DNA of 64,000 nt from Polynucleobacter sp. AP-Capit-er-40B-B4 (GCF_018882245.1 NZ_JACVOV010000002.1:124001-188000); one strand, 5' to 3'; counted from the first letter of the stretch, positions 24,241 through 33,539 are shown. Numbers and translations are program-made. The notes: generated from the sequence alone by a model not told the origin.

Positions 24241-25494
24241 ATGACATTCACAATTGTTTTTCTAATCGCCTTTATTGCTAGTTTTGGCTTACGCCACTGG
24301 CTGTCCCAACGTCAAATTCGCTATGTTGCAGACCATCGCGATGCCGTGCCTGCTGAATTCACTGAAAAAGTGACTTTAGCCGAGCATCAGAAAGCAGCTG
24401 ACTACACTATCGCCAAATTACGCCTTGGCATTATAGAAAATGGCGTCAGTGCCATCATTTTAATTTGCTTCACCTTATTGGGTGGATTGCAGATCCTAAA
24501 CATGGCGCTGCTGCAACTTCTGGGTGAAGGCATTCCCCAACAGATGGCCCTACTTGTTTCAATTGTGCTCATTTCTGGAGTGCTCGATATTCCATTTTCT
24601 TGGTACAAGCAATTCCATCTAGAAGAGCGCTTTGGCTTTAATCGGATGACCAAGAAACTATTCTTCTCAGATATGTTTAAAGGGATCTCAGTAGGTAGCG
24701 CAATTGGCGTGCCACTACTCTGGGTCATTTTGTCCTTGATGGAAAAAGCAGGAGATTTATGGTGGTTATGGGCATGGGCAGTATTAACAGTCTTTAGCTT
24801 GCTGATGCAGTGGGTTTTCCCAACTTTTATTGCGCCACTGTTTAATAAATTCCAAGCCCTGGATGAAGGTCCATTAAAGACGCAGATTGAAGCACTTCTA
24901 AAACGATGCGACTTTGCCAGCCAAGGTCTATTTGTTATGGATGGTAGTAAGCGTAGCGCCCATGGCAATGCATTTTTTGCTGGCATGGGTAAAGCCAAAC
25001 GCATTGTATTTTTCGATACCTTAATTGAGAAACTCAATCCTGGCGAAGTAGAAGCAGTACTTGCACACGAGCTTGGTCACTACAAATGCAACCATATTCG
25101 TAAGCGCCTCCTGGTTTCCTTTGCCTTGAGCTTTGCCATGTTTGCTCTCTTAGGTTGGATTAGTACTAAGGTTTGGTTCTATACAGACTTGAGCGTAATG
25201 CCTAACCTCAATGGCTATAACGGTGGACTTGCATTAGCGCTCTTTATGCTGGTATCACCAGTGTTCAGCTTCTTCTTCACACCGCTCTCCAGCTTGGCAT
25301 CACGCAAACATGAGTACGAGGCTGACGGCTTTGCTGCTGAAAAATCTTCCGCAAAAGATTTGGTTACGGCACTGGTGAAGTTATATCAAGATAATGCGTC
25401 TACTCTCACACCGGATCCAATCTATACCGCTTTTTATAGCTCCCATCCACCTGCGCCATTACGCATTGCTAACTTACAACGGTTTAGCTCATAA
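24241..25494 (+). CDS. M48-family membrane metallopeptidase (Ste24-like)
   Basis: A 417-residue zinc protease of the Ste24/CAAX-protease type in the inner membrane. The catalytic HELGH motif lies in [20 protein letters not shown], with the third ligand in [14 protein letters not shown]. Several hydrophobic helices flank the catalytic domain. I chose the ATG at 24241 ([16 protein letters not shown]); the frame extends to 24163, but the extra residues are Cys-rich and overlap orn. rsgA begins 2 nt after its stop, so the two are likely co-transcribed. Relatives take part in membrane protein quality control; the substrate is unknown. Confidence 0.9.
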   Translation: MTFTIVFLIAFIASFGLRHWLSQRQIRYVADHRDAVPAEFTEKVTLAEHQKAADYTIAKLRLGIIENGVSAIILICFTLLGGLQILNMALLQLLGEGIPQQMALLVSIVLISGVLDIPFSWYKQFHLEERFGFNRMTKKLFFSDMFKGISVGSAIGVPLLWVILSLMEKAGDLWWLWAWAVLTVFSLLMQWVFPTFIAPLFNKFQALDEGPLKTQIEALLKRCDFASQGLFVMDGSKRSAHGNAFFAGMGKAKRIVFFDTLIEKLNPGEVEAVLAHELGHYKCNHIRKRLLVSFALSFAMFALLGWISTKVWFYTDLSVMPNLNGYNGGLALALFMLVSPVFSFFFTPLSSLASRKHEYEADGFAAEKSSAKDLVTALVKLYQDNASTLTPDPIYTAFYSSHPPAPLRIANLQRFSS

Positions 25495-25496
25495 CG

Positions 25497-26510
25497 ATGG
25501 AACAGTTTCATGCGCTACTGATTGCCTCCTACGGAAGGCATTATTTAGCGCAGCGTTTGATTGCAGACACCCATGGCAACGAGTCACCTGATGGTCCGCT
25601 CATTCAGGTGAGCACTCCAGCTAAGCAACATATCGGCGCAGTGGGTGATCGGATGTTGCTTGAAATGACTTCGGCAGATCAAGCGCGCATCATCCAAATT
25701 GAGCCTCGAGAAAATCTTCTCTATCGCTCAGATGCATTTAAGAGCAAGCTCATTGCTTCAAATGTTGATCAAATCCTAGTAGTGCTCGCAACACAGCCAG
25801 CTTTCTCACCAGACCTTTTGGGAAGAGCAGTAGTAGCAGCAGAAGCCAATCAAATTGGATTGCATATTCTGCTCAATAAATGCGATCTCAAAGATAACCT
25901 GGAGCACGCTCGAAAAATCATCGCGCCCTATGCGCGCATGGGCTATCAGGTAAGCGAGGTCTCCGCCAAATTTGATCCGGCCTCAATTGACTCCTTGCGT
26001 AAAGCCTTACAAGGCAAGGTTTCTGTTTTTGTTGGTCAGTCGGGCATGGGTAAATCTAGCTTACTCAATGCCTGGATACCCAACGCCGCTGCGCTGACCC
26101 AAGAGTATTCAGTCCGCCTAGATACCGGTAAACACACCACTACTGCATGCCGTTACTTTGAATTACCAGAAGCCTGGGGTAGAGATGAAACCGGCAAGTT
26201 AGGTGCGCTGATTGATTCACCAGGCTTTCAGGAGTTTGGTTTAGCTCATATGTCTGTGAGTGAGCTACAGCATGCCTTTAGAGAATTTAAAGACTTGCTT
26301 GGCAAGTGCCGTTTTCATAATTGCGCGCATCTATCTGAGCCAGATTGTGCGGTGCGAGAAGCGGTAGACAGAAACGAAATAGCGCCAGAAAGACTGGCGC
26401 TATTTAGACAACTACACTCCGACTCAAAAACAGCGGATGTACAAATTCAGGGAATTAGCCAAGCCAAAGAGCGATGGTCAGCATTAGCAACAAAGCCATC
26501 CAAGCGATAA
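25497..26510 (+). CDS. rsgA: Small-subunit-dependent GTPase RsgA
   Basis: A 337-residue circularly permuted GTPase that acts in late 30S ribosome maturation. The G motifs are in the permuted order: G4 as NKCD (near 120), then G1 GQSGMGKSSLLN (about 180-191) and G3 as DSPGF (about 241). The zinc-binding tail is CRFHNCAHLSEPDC (about 272-285). The N-terminal OB-fold domain precedes. Its 3' end overlaps the convergent CobD-like gene by 56 nt, an unusually long overlap of two real genes. Confidence 0.95.
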   Translation: MEQFHALLIASYGRHYLAQRLIADTHGNESPDGPLIQVSTPAKQHIGAVGDRMLLEMTSADQARIIQIEPRENLLYRSDAFKSKLIASNVDQILVVLATQPAFSPDLLGRAVVAAEANQIGLHILLNKCDLKDNLEHARKIIAPYARMGYQVSEVSAKFDPASIDSLRKALQGKVSVFVGQSGMGKSSLLNAWIPNAAALTQEYSVRLDTGKHTTTACRYFELPEAWGRDETGKLGALIDSPGFQEFGLAHMSVSELQHAFREFKDLLGKCRFHNCAHLSEPDCAVREAVDRNEIAPERLALFRQLHSDSKTADVQIQGISQAKERWSALATKPSKR

Positions 26511-27414
26511 CGAGGCGCCACACCAATCCCACTGCAGAGCGCATGGTGCGCTCAGTAGGCTCAAGACCTACCTCGTATACCACCGGCTCACCTGCCTCAG
26601 CCATGCGCAATGCTTCATCGCTATCAGGTTCACTCATAGGCTCACCCAAGCGAACGCCTAGCGCACCACTACCTGCAGCCAAAATCACTGCGGATAAAGA
26701 ATCAGACCATTTTTGTGTCAGGTAACGCCAACCATAAACAGCACCTTCGAAGTTGCCAACAATCGCAAACCCCATTGCAGTAATGCGTGCAGGAACCCAA
26801 TCCAAGACATAGAAGAAATGACGAGCAGCCTCACTTAGATTGAAGTCACCGCGCTCAGACCAACGTTGCGCAGCAATGTCTGCCAAGCGATAAAGTACAA
26901 CGCCTGCTGGGCCCATTGGCATCATGAACCAGAACAGCACACCAAAGACATGATGATGCGAGCCAATAATGGCACGCTCAAGCGCTAAAGAAATCACTTC
27001 AGTCTCAGTCAAGTTAGAGGTATCTAACTCAGGACCGTACCACTCACCCAAGGCAGCACGAGCTCCAGGTAAGTCATGCGCTTCAATCGCTTCATGTACA
27101 GCAGTAAATGAATGGCTGAACTGACGAAAGCCAAAAAACAAATACGCGATGACGATGTTCCAAATAAATCCTAGGATGGGGTAAGTCACCATACAAACGA
27201 CATACACCATGAAGACTAAGAAGGTTGGCAAGATGAAGGCAACCAAACAGGCCATACGCGCGCCCACAGGACTTGCACCATCTTCCGTCTTGCCTCCGAA
27301 TTCAGCGGCAACCCAATCTAACCAGCGAGCACAAACACGCGCAATCCAATGATTCGAAGTTACTGGGCGATATTGCTCAGCAATGAGGGCGAAGAGAATA
27401 GAAAAGAAAGTCAT
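26455..27414 (-). CDS. CobD/CbiB-AmpE-like membrane protein
   Basis: A 319-residue membrane protein with the CobD/CbiB-like fold, in a branch close to AmpE. The start is MTFFSILFALIAEQYRPVTS; central segments include SHSFTAVHEAIEAHDLPGAR, ALERAIIGSHHHVFGVLFWF and the PARITAMGFAIVGNFEGA region, which resembles the CbiB family 'PARL-ta' motif. No cobalamin biosynthesis genes are nearby, so an AmpE-like role in envelope or beta-lactamase signalling is equally possible. The ATG overlaps the NUDIX gene stop by 4 nt; the 3' end overlaps rsgA by 56 nt. Confidence 0.8.
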   Translation of the reverse strand: MTFFSILFALIAEQYRPVTSNHWIARVCARWLDWVAAEFGGKTEDGASPVGARMACLVAFILPTFLVFMVYVVCMVTYPILGFIWNIVIAYLFFGFRQFSHSFTAVHEAIEAHDLPGARAALGEWYGPELDTSNLTETEVISLALERAIIGSHHHVFGVLFWFMMPMGPAGVVLYRLADIAAQRWSERGDFNLSEAARHFFYVLDWVPARITAMGFAIVGNFEGAVYGWRYLTQKWSDSLSAVILAAGSGALGVRLGEPMSEPDSDEALRMAEAGEPVVYEVGLEPTERTMRSAVGLVWRLVIAWMALLLMLTIALWLG

Positions 27415-28154
27415 ACTTTTAATAAATGATAAAGGTTACGCAACATTCCCGCAGTGGCACCCCAAATAAAGCGGTTCTCATAAGGCATTGAATAAAAACG
27501 TCGTCCGCCCTGCTCACTTTGCCACAGTCTAACCTGATGGTTGGCAGGATCAAGCAAAAAACTCAAGGGCACTTCAAATACATCCGCTACCTCAAACTCG
27601 TCTAAGACATATTCTGCCTGAGCCTGAACCAATCCTACTACTGGCGTCACGCTATAGCCAGATACCGTTAAATACTGCGGCATGTGGCCAATAATCTCAA
27701 CTCTCTTGGGATCTAGTCCAATTTCTTCCTGACTCTCACGTAAAGCAGTGTCATTTGGGCTTTGATCCTCGGGATCCATGCGACCCCCAGGGAAACTAAT
27801 CTGCCCCGCATGATCATGCAAATGATTGGTTCTTTGCGTTAGCAGCACTGACAATCCCTCCTCTTTTAATACAAGAGGAATAAGCACTGCAGCTTTTGTA
27901 ACCTTTCCAGCAGACTCACGTTTGGCAATAATATCTGCAGCAATCACATGACGGTTTTCATCAGTAATCTCTGGCTGCCACTCTGGTGGAGATTGCAAAC
28001 GCAGCTTTAAACCGGCTGGCTCAAGAAATTCTTTTGCCACCTTTTTTTCATGTGCGCATGTCTCATGAATCGGAACTGCTTGCGCATCAAATCCTGGAGG
28101 CGCAGCAACATTCATTGCGTAGTCTTCAGTGTTTGGCGTCTTGGGCATCTTCAT
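27411..28154 (-). CDS. NUDIX hydrolase, CoA pyrophosphatase type (CoaA/NudL-like)
   Basis: A 247-residue NUDIX enzyme. The Nudix box is GGRMDPEDQSPNDTALRESQ followed by EEIGL, matching G-x5-E-x7-RE-x2-EE-x-G. The preceding LLTQRTNHLHDHAGQISFPG contains the LLTxR and HxGQxSFPGG segments specific for the CoA pyrophosphatase branch. It is predicted to hydrolyse CoA or its derivatives into 4'-phosphopantetheine and 3',5'-ADP. The first 60 residues are poorly conserved. It follows the rplS terminator and is coupled to the CobD-like gene by an ATGA overlap. Confidence 0.88.
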   Translation of the reverse strand: MKMPKTPNTEDYAMNVAAPPGFDAQAVPIHETCAHEKKVAKEFLEPAGLKLRLQSPPEWQPEITDENRHVIAADIIAKRESAGKVTKAAVLIPLVLKEEGLSVLLTQRTNHLHDHAGQISFPGGRMDPEDQSPNDTALRESQEEIGLDPKRVEIIGHMPQYLTVSGYSVTPVVGLVQAQAEYVLDEFEVADVFEVPLSFLLDPANHQVRLWQSEQGGRRFYSMPYENRFIWGATAGMLRNLYHLLKV

Positions 28155-28167
28155 ATTCTAAGGCAAC

Positions 28168-28195
28168 AAAAAAGGCGACCGAGGCCGCCTTTTTT
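28168..28195 (-). terminator. Rho-independent terminator after rplS
   Basis: On the minus strand, AAAAAAGGCGGCC-TC-GGTCGCCTTTTTT forms a stem of about 13 bp with one G-T pair and a 2-nt core loop, ending in a T run. It lies 16 nt after the rplS stop and ends the rpsP-rimM-trmD-rplS operon. Confidence 0.88.
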
Positions 28196-28210
28196 ACTTC
28201 GTGCCGATAT

Positions 28211-28606
28211 TTATTCTGCGGCTGGAGCAGCTGCTGCAGTCTTGCGTGCAGGCAACTTCTCTTTAATACGTGCAGACTTACCTGAACGATCGCGCAAGTA
28301 GTACAACTTCGCACGACGTACATCACCGCGACGCTTCACTTCAATACCAGCGATCAATGGTGAGTAAGTTTGGAATGTACGCTCTACACCTTCGCCAGAT
28401 GAAATCTTACGAACGATAAAGCTGGAATTGAGTCCGCGATTGCGCTTAGCAATCACAACGCCTTCAAAGGCCTGGGCACGCTTACGTGTACCCTCAACTA
28501 CGTTTACGCTAACTACTACTGTGTCGCCAGGAGCAAAACTTGGCAATACTTTGTTAGCACTTAAGCGAGCAATTTCTTCTTGCTCAATTTTTTCAATTAA
28601 ATTCAT
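28211..28606 (-). CDS. rplS: Ribosomal protein L19
   Basis: Large-subunit ribosomal protein L19, 131 residues. The body is typical: [40 protein letters not shown] and [20 protein letters not shown]. It carries an extra C-terminal tail ([16 protein letters not shown]) beyond the usual end near residue 115. The Shine-Dalgarno AAGGA precedes the ATG. It is the last gene of the rpsP operon and is separated from trmD by a 133-nt spacer. Confidence 0.97.
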   Translation of the reverse strand: MNLIEKIEQEEIARLSANKVLPSFAPGDTVVVSVNVVEGTRKRAQAFEGVVIAKRNRGLNSSFIVRKISSGEGVERTFQTYSPLIAGIEVKRRGDVRRAKLYYLRDRSGKSARIKEKLPARKTAAAAPAAE

Positions 28607-28739
28607 TTTTAATCCTTAAACATCGTATTAGCGTTTAATCCCGAGATATAAATCAACGGACCTAATAGAGGATGCAGTTAAAACAATTTCACTAAACCAA
28701 AAACTAAACTACCTATTCACTACTGCACACTAAAAGTAT

Positions 28740-29486
28740 TTACAGAGAGCGAAGAAATTGTTCATCTTCTCGGGTTAGCAACCCTTTGGCTCTAGCCGAT
28801 TCAATTAAGTCCGGCCTTAACCTCAACGTCAGCTCCAAAGACTTCTGCCGACGCCAATCCGCTATTTTAGCGTGATGTCCGCCTAAAAGCACGTCCGGAA
28901 CGGATAAATTTTCATATATTTCAGGGCGGGTGTAGTGCGGATAGTCCAAAAGGCCGTTCATAAAGCTATCCTGGGTGGCTGATTCGCCATCTCCAAGCGC
29001 CCCTGGGATAAGTCTAATAACCGCATCCATCACAGCCATAGCAGGGATTTCACCCCCAGAGACCACAAAATCGCCAATAGAAAGCTGTAAATCGACGTTT
29101 CGGTCCACAAAACGCTGGTCTACAGCCTCATATCGACCACAAATGAAGCTTAAATTGCCGTAATTGAGGATATCTGTCGCTATCTTCTGAGAAAATCGCT
29201 CACCTTGGGGTGCTAACAAGCAGATTGGACCGCTTTTGATTCCGGCTGCCTCATGGGATGCCTTGATTCCGGCAACGGTATCTTCCAATGGCTTCGCCAT
29301 CATGACCATTCCTGGACCGCCGCCATAGGCGCGATCATCTACCGTTTTACGAGGGTCAGAACAAAAATCTCGAGGGTTCCACAAATGGACACTAGTCAAA
29401 GATTGTTCGCATGCGCGCCCAGTAATACCCCACTGCGTTAAAGCAGAGAACATTTCTGGAAATAAGGTCACAACATCAAAGCGCAT
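28740..29486 (-). CDS. trmD: tRNA (guanine-N1-)-methyltransferase
   Basis: A 248-residue SPOUT-class enzyme that makes m1G37 in tRNA with SAM, which prevents frameshifts. The start MRFDVVTLFPEMFSALTQWG is characteristic, as are VDDRAYGGGPGMVMMAKPLE, the knot region FICGRYEAVDQRF and SIGDFVVSGGEIPAMAVMDA. It is third in the rpsP-rimM-trmD-rplS order and begins 25 nt after rimM. Confidence 0.97.
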   Translation of the reverse strand: MRFDVVTLFPEMFSALTQWGITGRACEQSLTSVHLWNPRDFCSDPRKTVDDRAYGGGPGMVMMAKPLEDTVAGIKASHEAAGIKSGPICLLAPQGERFSQKIATDILNYGNLSFICGRYEAVDQRFVDRNVDLQLSIGDFVVSGGEIPAMAVMDAVIRLIPGALGDGESATQDSFMNGLLDYPHYTRPEIYENLSVPDVLLGGHHAKIADWRRQKSLELTLRLRPDLIESARAKGLLTREDEQFLRSL

Positions 29487-29511
29487 ATCTATCTCGAATT
29501 ATCTTTGAGCT

Positions 29512-30078
29512 TTATTGCCAGTCAGATTGCCAGTCAAGCGTAATCACTTTATTTGGCAGATCGACGTTTTGCACCACCTCTTTTACAAATGGCACCAAAT
29601 ATTTGATTGTCTTTGTTAGTACATCGCCAATTGCGATCACACCATGCGCACCATTCTCAGTGACATCAATCACTTCACCAAGAACTTCATTTTGCAAGTT
29701 GATGGCGTTACATCCAATGAGGTCCACCCAGTAATAGGAATCGCTCTCGACCTTTGGAAAGGCATCGCGTGCAACCAATATTCTGGCGCCTTTTAATGCA
29801 AGCGCTTGATCGCGATCGCTAACACCATCAAGCGCCATCACCACATTGCCACTGTGCATCTTGGCACTCTTTACTTTGTATTGCGTCAATGAGGCCTGCT
29901 CTACAGACGCAGAGACGCCAGCATCCCTACGCGGGATCAGAGATAACCAAACGAATTTAGAAGAAAGAAGTGCTACAGGTTCTGAAGAGTGAGGTCTAAC
30001 CTTCACTTGACCCTGTAAACCTTGTGCCTCAGATATGGCACCAAGTTCAATCAAATCATTTGGGGAAGGTGCGCTCAT
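29512..30078 (-). CDS. rimM: Ribosome maturation factor RimM
   Basis: A 188-residue 16S rRNA processing factor that binds S19 and helps mature the 30S head. The N-terminal RimM domain (LIELGAISEAQGLQGQVKVR) and the C-terminal PRC-barrel (SYYWVDLIGCNAINLQNEVL to IKYLVPFVKEVVQNVDLPNK) are clear. It lies between rpsP and trmD; a strong hairpin separates it from rpsP. Confidence 0.96.
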   Translation of the reverse strand: MSAPSPNDLIELGAISEAQGLQGQVKVRPHSSEPVALLSSKFVWLSLIPRRDAGVSASVEQASLTQYKVKSAKMHSGNVVMALDGVSDRDQALALKGARILVARDAFPKVESDSYYWVDLIGCNAINLQNEVLGEVIDVTENGAHGVIAIGDVLTKTIKYLVPFVKEVVQNVDLPNKVITLDWQSDWQ

Positions 30079-30127
30079 TTGTAAGACACCTTATTTTCCC
30101 AAAATAGAACTACTAGAAATTCTGTCA

Positions 30128-30160
30128 CTAAAAGCTTCATCACATCGATGAAGCTTTTAG
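30128..30160 (-). other. Long perfect hairpin between rpsP and rimM
   Basis: A 14-bp perfect inverted repeat (CTAAAAGCTTCATC/GATGAAGCTTTTAG) with a 5-nt loop. On the minus strand no real T run follows (TGACAGAATT), so it looks like an attenuator, an mRNA processing site or a stability element rather than a full terminator. Confidence 0.7.
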
Positions 30161-30170
30161 CAATCGAATA

Positions 30171-30416
30171 TTAAACAGCTGGATTGTTTTTAATCAAACG
30201 CACTACTGTTGGAGAGATTTGCGCACCAACACCAGTCCAATAAGTCAAACGGTCTTGAGCAATACGCATTGCTTGCTCAGTTGCCGCTGCTTGTGGGTTG
30301 AAATAACCAATACGCTCGATAAAGTTCGAGTCACGACGGTTGCGCTTATCAGTAGCAACGATACTGTAAAAAGGGCGCTTCTTAGAACCGCCGCGTGCCA
30401 GTCGAATGACGACCAT
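30171..30416 (-). CDS. rpsP: Ribosomal protein S16
   Basis: Small-subunit protein S16, 81 residues, the usual length. The sequence [20 protein letters not shown] and [20 protein letters not shown] is diagnostic. AAGGAATAAGT lies before the ATG. It is the first gene of the rpsP-rimM-trmD-rplS operon. Confidence 0.98.
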
Positions 30417-30640
30417 ACTTATTCCTTAAAATCTAAAATGAAAACAGGTTGATTACAACCCAATGAAATTTCTACAAAAAATCTTGGGCTCCAGCTCACC
30501 AAATACAGACACGGTGGAGCGGAAAACCTCATATTCTAGACGAAAACCCCTACTTCTTCCACCTATTTAAGCAGACTAGCCAGTAGAATAGAATGCGGCT
30601 TTATACAAAAAGTATATTAAAAACAATAACTTAGACAAAT
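30417..30640. promoter_or_regulatory. rpsP leader and divergent promoter region
   Basis: A 224-nt gap between rpsP (minus) and the META lipoprotein gene (plus). On the minus strand a sigma-70-like pair TTGTCT (30638-30633) and TATACT (30616-30611), spaced 16 nt, could start the ribosomal operon. That would leave a leader of nearly 190 nt, which contains a hairpin GCTCCA/TGGAGC (30488-30520). The promoter is a prediction by eye. Confidence 0.35.
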
Positions 30641-31165
30641 ATGATCCTTAAATCAAGCATTTCAGCTACATTCAGAAGCCGTTTAAATAGGCTATTTCTG
30701 GTGCTTTCTTGCTCGGGTCTCTGTCTGCTAACTGGCTGCGCTAACGTGATTCCACCTTGTGGCGCCAAAATCAGCCCGCCCAGCAGCGAGCTTAAAAATA
30801 CCAAATGGGAGCTTACCCGCTGGAACTTACCGCCAAATAACAATGGCGAGGTTCGCGCTCGCCAGATCCCCCAAGGTGAAGCTAGCAACCCCATTCAAAT
30901 CATTTTTGATGCCAATGGACAGCGCCTTAGCGGTTCAACAGGATGCAATCGCTTTACAGCATCGATCGATGAAGATGCGCGTGGTTTTACTCTCAAGCAA
31001 ATTGCCAGCACCAAAATGGCCTGTAGTCCACAGCGCATGGAATTAGAAAATGATTTTCTCTATCAGCTAAATGACTATCGCAGTATTGTGCGTAACGGCG
31101 ACCAGCTACTCATGATTGGCACTGATCGCGAAGTATTAAGCTTCACCCAAAAACTCAATAAATAA
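30641..31165 (+). CDS. META-domain lipoprotein (HslJ-like)
   Basis: A 174-residue lipoprotein. The signal peptide ends in LLTGC, a lipobox with the lipidated Cys at residue 33. The rest is a META domain: LKNTKWELTRWN, IIFDANGQRLSGSTGCNRFT (the conserved G-x-GCN-F core), and FTLKQIASTKMACSPQRMEL with the family's MACP-like motif. HslJ relatives are heat-inducible outer-membrane proteins tied to novobiocin resistance. It precedes a small membrane protein gene by 26 nt, probably in one transcript. Confidence 0.85.
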   Translation: MILKSSISATFRSRLNRLFLVLSCSGLCLLTGCANVIPPCGAKISPPSSELKNTKWELTRWNLPPNNNGEVRARQIPQGEASNPIQIIFDANGQRLSGSTGCNRFTASIDEDARGFTLKQIASTKMACSPQRMELENDFLYQLNDYRSIVRNGDQLLMIGTDREVLSFTQKLNK

Positions 31166-31191
31166 ACATCAGCAAATTCACAGAAATACTT

Positions 31192-31638
31192 ATGAAAAAA
31201 TCCAAACTCCTATTTTGCGCACTCGGATTACTTCTTCCCGGAAGCGGCCTCAACTGCTTTTATCTGCAAGGGCTTAAATCCTTTTGGGCATGGGTTCAGT
31301 TGTTTGCCCTAATTGGTGGCGCAGCTGGTTGGGTTATTTTAAAAGGCGCGCATTTTCATTCTGCACCCGGCTGGATCCTTGTAACTTTTGGCTTTATTGC
31401 GATTGAAGCAAGCTGGCTAACAACGATTGCTTTTGGACTTCGCTTAGATGAAAAATGGGATGCTCAATTTAATCCCGGCATTGAAGATCATCGTCGCACT
31501 CGCTCTGGCTGGCTAGAAATTCTGACGGTAATTTTCTCATTAGTGTTGGGTGCTGGTGTGATGATGACTTTTTTAGCAGTCTCATTTGAGCAATTCTTTA
31601 TCTCCCAAATCCATGAAGCAAAAAAGCTATCCCAGTAA
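31192..31638 (+). CDS. Small integral membrane protein of unknown function
   Basis: A 148-residue protein with four predicted membrane helices (about 5-22, 30-51, 58-80, 108-130). The first part, LLLPGSGLNCFYLQGLKSFW, faintly resembles TM2-domain proteins. The loop between helices 3 and 4 is charged (DEKWDAQFNPGIEDHRRTRS). Tandem hairpins follow the gene. I do not recognise a family beyond this. Confidence 0.65.
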   Translation: MKKSKLLFCALGLLLPGSGLNCFYLQGLKSFWAWVQLFALIGGAAGWVILKGAHFHSAPGWILVTFGFIAIEASWLTTIAFGLRLDEKWDAQFNPGIEDHRRTRSGWLEILTVIFSLVLGAGVMMTFLAVSFEQFFISQIHEAKKLSQ

Positions 31639-31687
31639 TTGCAGATAGCTTTTCTTTAGTAAGAGCCGCTCTTTTGAGCGGTTTTTT
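31622..31687 (+). terminator. Two tandem terminator hairpins
   Basis: The first hairpin, AAAAGCTAT (31622-31630)/ATAGCTTTT (31645-31653), spans the stop codon of the membrane protein gene. The second, CCGCTC-TTTT-GAGCGG (31666-31681), is followed by six T and is the stronger one. The convergent acyl-CoA dehydrogenase gene ends at 31690. Confidence 0.8.
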
Positions 31688-31689
31688 CT

Positions 31690-33477
31690 TTAGAACTGCT
31701 CTACTTCCAACGCATTGGTAGAATGGCCACTTTCCACAATTGATGTAGCGAGCGCCTGAGCCTGAGGCATCAGATTCTCCGCAAAGAAACGTGCAGTAGC
31801 AATCTTGGCATCATAGAAACTTGGGTCGCCATCACGCAAACGCTCAGCTGCTAAAAGTGCTCTAGCCATTTGCCAACCACCCAACACTAAACCAGATAAG
31901 CGCAGGTAGGCAAAGCTGCCAGCATAGACCGCTTTGATATCCGTCTTAGCATTTGCCACGATATAAGCTACAGCTTGTTCAAATGCAGCACGAGCTAGGG
32001 TAAGTTGCTTGAGCACTGCTTTAGCATCAGCTGAACCACTAGCAGCTAAATCTTTTTCAGTAGCATCAATTCTTTGCGAGAGCTCTTTTGCAATGGCACC
32101 GCCATCGCGCACTGTTTTTCTGCCAATTAAATCATTTGCCTGAATAGCAGTAGTACCCTCGTAAATCGTCAGGATGCGAGCATCGCGATAGTGCTGTGCA
32201 GCACCGGTCTCTTCAATAAAACCCATACCGCCATGCACTTGCACGCCTAAGCTTGCAACCTCAATGGACATCTCTGTAGAAAAGCCTTTAACGATCGGCA
32301 CTAGGAATTCATAAATGGCTTGATTGGCTTTGCGCACCGCTTCATCAGATGCTGCATGTTGGGCATCATATGCAGAAGCAGCATAGTAAGCCAGGGCACG
32401 TGAAGCTTCTGTGTAGGCGCGCATTGTCATCAGCATGCGTTTCACATCCGGCTGATGAATAATCGCTACAGGACCTGGAGAACCTGCTAAGTCACGGCTT
32501 TGAACACGGTCTTTAGCATATTGAACTGCCTTTTGATAAGCGCGCTCTGCAACGGCAACACCTTGCATGCCTACTGCAAAGCGTGCAGCATTCATCATTA
32601 CAAACATATATTTAAGACCGCGGTTTTCTTCACCAACCAAGTACCCAATTGCACCGCCATGGTCGCCAAATTGCAATACTGCTGTTGGGCTAGCCTTAAT
32701 ACCAAGCTTGTGCTCAATGGAAACACACTGCACATCATTGCGCTCGCCTAATGAACCATCAGCATTCACCAAGAACTTAGGCACTACAAATAAAGAAATT
32801 CCTTTTACACCTTCAGGCGCATCAGGCGTTCTTGCCAACACCAAATGGACAATATTCTTGGCCATATCGTGTTCGCCATAGGTGATATAAATCTTGGTCC
32901 CAAAAACCTTATAAGTACCATCACCTTCAGGAACAGCACGAGCTCGCACCATCGATAAATCAGAGCCTGCTTGCGGCTCGGTTAAGCACATTGAGCCAGT
33001 CCACTCACCAGAAATCATATTCGGCACAAAACGCTCTTGAAGCTCTGGGCCGGCAGCCGTCAGGAGCGCTTCAATCGCACCATCCGTCAACATTGGACAC
33101 AGCGCAAACGATAGACTAGCTGAGTGAACCATCTCAAAGCACGCAGTAGCTATTAGTTTAGGCAGACCTTGACCGCCAAACTCTGCAGGATGCACAACAC
33201 CTTGCCAACCTGCTGCGCCAAACTGTTCAAATGCCTCTTTAAATCCCTTGGTAGTACTGACAACACCATCTTTTAAAGAACTGGGGTTTTGATCTCCAGC
33301 CCAATTCAGAGGCGCCACTACATCTTGATTGAACTTAGCAGACTCTTCCAAAATGGCGGGGGCTAAATCTACATCTGCGCCTGCTTCCGCATAAGAGGGG
33401 TAGGCAACAACATCCGATAGCCCAGCTAGTTCATTCATTACAAACAACATGTCTTTCACTGGGGCTACGTATGGCAT
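31690..33477 (-). CDS. Acyl-CoA dehydrogenase with C-terminal domain (DmdC-like)
   Basis: A 595-residue flavoenzyme that oxidises acyl-CoA and passes electrons to ETF. Landmarks are MCLTEPQAGSDLSMVRARAV (FAD/substrate region, about 155-175), the GGMGFIEETGAAQHYRDARI segment and the catalytic Glu in ILTIYEGTTAIQ. The extra C-terminal domain and the start MPYVAPVKDMLFVMNELAGL place it with the 3-methylmercaptopropionyl-CoA dehydrogenase (DmdC) group, which also contains general acyl-CoA dehydrogenases of Burkholderiales. It lies downstream of acyl-CoA synthetase, etfB and etfA on the same strand, so it likely forms an acyl-CoA oxidation unit with them. The acyl substrate is open. Confidence 0.9.
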   Translation of the reverse strand: MPYVAPVKDMLFVMNELAGLSDVVAYPSYAEAGADVDLAPAILEESAKFNQDVVAPLNWAGDQNPSSLKDGVVSTTKGFKEAFEQFGAAGWQGVVHPAEFGGQGLPKLIATACFEMVHSASLSFALCPMLTDGAIEALLTAAGPELQERFVPNMISGEWTGSMCLTEPQAGSDLSMVRARAVPEGDGTYKVFGTKIYITYGEHDMAKNIVHLVLARTPDAPEGVKGISLFVVPKFLVNADGSLGERNDVQCVSIEHKLGIKASPTAVLQFGDHGGAIGYLVGEENRGLKYMFVMMNAARFAVGMQGVAVAERAYQKAVQYAKDRVQSRDLAGSPGPVAIIHQPDVKRMLMTMRAYTEASRALAYYAASAYDAQHAASDEAVRKANQAIYEFLVPIVKGFSTEMSIEVASLGVQVHGGMGFIEETGAAQHYRDARILTIYEGTTAIQANDLIGRKTVRDGGAIAKELSQRIDATEKDLAASGSADAKAVLKQLTLARAAFEQAVAYIVANAKTDIKAVYAGSFAYLRLSGLVLGGWQMARALLAAERLRDGDPSFYDAKIATARFFAENLMPQAQALATSIVESGHSTNALEVEQF

Positions 33478-33539
33478 TACAACTCCTCTTGATTCAAATT
33501 GAATACTTCAAATGATTGGTTAGCATTACTGCTATCTAC

